Positions 62,661 to 64,000 of a stretch of 64,000 nucleotides of DNA are shown in pieces. The DNA lies in the NCBI RefSeq assembly GCF_002831565.1, contig NZ_CP025096.1:4574501-4638500 (forward strand), read 5' to 3'. The stretch comes from Spirosoma pollinicola (GTDB taxonomy: Bacteria > Bacteroidota > Bacteroidia > Cytophagales > Spirosomataceae). Position 1 is the first letter of the stretch; every line of letters starts with the position of its first letter. The translations under genes and the position numbers were made by a program. The notes under the pieces are model-generated. The model was not told the origin of the DNA. It saw only the letters and a list, made by a program, of their open reading frames with translations, and searched no databases.

Positions 62661-64000
62661 ATGACGTATCGTCAACGGAAAGCCATCCGCATAGCAGGGT
62701 GGGTGTTTTTAAGTATTTTTTTGCTGGCTCTCGTGGGTGCTGGCGTTGCCTATTCCAAGCGGGAAAGCCTGTTAAAAACTGCGCTGGAACGGGGTATTCG
62801 TAAAGCAAAACGAGATTATAACCTCGACGTTAAAATTGGCTCCGCAAAATTTACTGGACTAAGCTCACTGGCCTTTACCGATATTTCGGTGGTGCCGGAG
62901 CAGCGTGATAGTTTGGCCCATATCCAGCGGGTTGAACTGGACGTACGTTTCTGGCCGTTGCTCGCAGGCAAAATTGGCCTCTCGGGTATGACCCTCGAAA
63001 ATGGGTTGATTCAGGTAATCAAACGCGACTCCCTTTCAAATATTGATTTCCTGCTGCACCGGAAACGCGATTCGACAGCGGTGGAAAGTACGCCATCAGA
63101 AACGAGTCGACGGACAAATCTGGCTGATGTGGCCGAAAACCTGATCGATAATATTCTATCAAAAATCCCCGATGATCTCAATATCAATAACCTGGAGTTC
63201 AGGGGGGTTGATGTTGGCAATGACACGATCAATCTGCTTACCCAAACGGCCGTCATCAAGAACGAGAACGTTTCGTCAACGATCAAGCTGAATGGCAATC
63301 AGGCAACCTGGCATGTATCGGGAACTGCTGATCCCGGCGACCGGGAGTATAATCTGGCCTTATATGCTGAAGGGCAAAATGGTCGTCCAAGACCCATTGA
63401 GTTACCTTACATTCAAAAAAAATACAACCTTAAAGTACAGGCCGACACATTACGGGCTGAACTTCGGGATGTGGATCGCTCGCGGGGGGAATTCCGGCTC
63501 GAAGGGGCTGGTTCCGTTAGAAATTTGCGAATTAATCATCCGGCCATTGCCCGAACAGATGTACTTGTTAGCCGGGCTGCGATAGATGCCAATCTGTTTG
63601 TGGGCGAAAACTACGTGGGTGTTGATAGCTCGTCAACCCTACACCTTGGCGAAATAAGCGCCCGGCCATTTGTAAAATATACGCTTCCCGATAAAACATC
63701 CTCGACCGGGCAGGGAAAGCAGTTCGACGTTCAACTGCATACAGATCAATTAGACGCTCAATCCATTTTCAACTCCTTTCCACAGGGGCTTTTTGAATCG
63801 CTGGAAGGTATGCAGGTGTCTGGTAAACTCAAATACGATCTGGCTTTTCAGTTTGATACCGCACTACCTGATTCGGTAAAGTTTAACTCTGGTCTGACGC
63901 AGGAAAACTTCCGCATTGTTAAAATGGGCCAGACCGATTTTTCTGCCATCAATCGGCCGTTTGTCTATACACCCTACGAAAAAGGGAAGCCCGTTCGCGA
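62661..64000 (+). CDS. AsmA-like envelope protein, probably with a C-terminal transglycosylase domain; 3' partial
   Basis: The frame is open from the ATG at 62661 to the window edge, at least 446 residues. One N-terminal helix (about 13-33) is followed by a long periplasmic beta-rich region of AsmA/TamB type: ALERGIRKAKRDYNLDVKIG, then LAHIQRVELDVRFWPLLAGK and LSGMTLENGLIQVIKRD. The last visible residues (FSAINRPFVYTPYEKGKPVR) recall the stretch that, in Bacteroidota proteins I know, leads into a GT51 peptidoglycan transglycosylase domain. That domain lies beyond the window, so the call for it is inference. It is an inner-membrane-anchored envelope protein. Confidence 0.7.
   Translation, partial: MTYRQRKAIRIAGWVFLSIFLLALVGAGVAYSKRESLLKTALERGIRKAKRDYNLDVKIGSAKFTGLSSLAFTDISVVPEQRDSLAHIQRVELDVRFWPLLAGKIGLSGMTLENGLIQVIKRDSLSNIDFLLHRKRDSTAVESTPSETSRRTNLADVAENLIDNILSKIPDDLNINNLEFRGVDVGNDTINLLTQTAVIKNENVSSTIKLNGNQATWHVSGTADPGDREYNLALYAEGQNGRPRPIELPYIQKKYNLKVQADTLRAELRDVDRSRGEFRLEGAGSVRNLRINHPAIARTDVLVSRAAIDANLFVGENYVGVDSSSTLHLGEISARPFVKYTLPDKTSSTGQGKQFDVQLHTDQLDAQSIFNSFPQGLFESLEGMQVSGKLKYDLAFQFDTALPDSVKFNSGLTQENFRIVKMGQTDFSAINRPFVYTPYEKGKPVR

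Overview
The window reads as the chromosome of a Cytophagales-type Bacteroidota, close to Spirosoma. Grounds: a type IX secretion substrate with a gliding-motility C-terminal domain, Bacteroidota-specific families (DUF3822, DUF6169, the CcmD-like small protein, DUF2264, DUF4126), promoters of the form TAnnTTTG, weak Shine-Dalgarno sites, and many long perfect intergenic palindromes. There is no phage, plasmid, integrative element, CRISPR array, rRNA or tRNA that I can see. The species is an inference.

Layout. 1-5043: a DadA-like oxidase (cut by the window edge), a surface-antigen-type outer membrane protein, a TPR protein and an NAD-dependent epimerase. 5286-15693: metG, a DUF2264 protein, an ABC exporter, a CNNM/CBS membrane protein, two Nudix hydrolases, coaD, a DUF3822 protein and a CBS-pair protein. 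15833-24686: a RecD-like helicase, DUF4126 membrane protein, htpG, a rhodanese, a bestrophin, dapF, rplS and the fused NAD(P)HX repair enzyme. 24896-28350: a 54-residue membrane protein, feoB, feoA and a TSUP transporter.

28629-34019 is a cytochrome c maturation cluster: ccmB, ccmC, a CcmD-like gene, ccmE and ccmF. A ParE/RelE-type toxin-antitoxin pair sits between ccmE and ccmF, joined to both by ATGA overlaps. Repeats fill the ccmB/ccmC and ccmC/ccmD gaps, and a 24-bp palindrome follows ccmF. ccmE carries the C-x3-Y haem-attachment motif rather than H-x3-Y.

34055-46262: a second CNNM/CBS protein, pyrE, OsmC, a CDGSH/Fe-S protein, a disulfide reductase-like flavoprotein, an ABC-F ATPase with a broken second Walker A, a sulfatase with its formylglycine-generating enzyme, a DMT transporter, a small beta-barrel protein and a serine hydrolase. 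46643-54834: UPF0158, EcsC, two convergent L,D-transpeptidases whose 3' ends overlap, a lipoprotein, fasciclin, the type IX substrate and a 41-residue membrane protein. 55226-64000: FKBP isomerase, Sua5-type tsaC, a DUF6169-like pseudogene with three in-frame stops, a phosphotransferase/acyl-CoA dehydrogenase pair, a PLP enzyme whose coding sequence contains a palindromic repeat, a RluD-type synthase, a GNAT enzyme and the start of a large AsmA-like/transglycosylase-type protein.

The most unusual features are the toxin-antitoxin pair inside the ccm operon, the REP/BIME-like palindromes (one between ccmB and ccmC, one inside a PLP-enzyme reading frame), and the DUF6169-like pseudogene.
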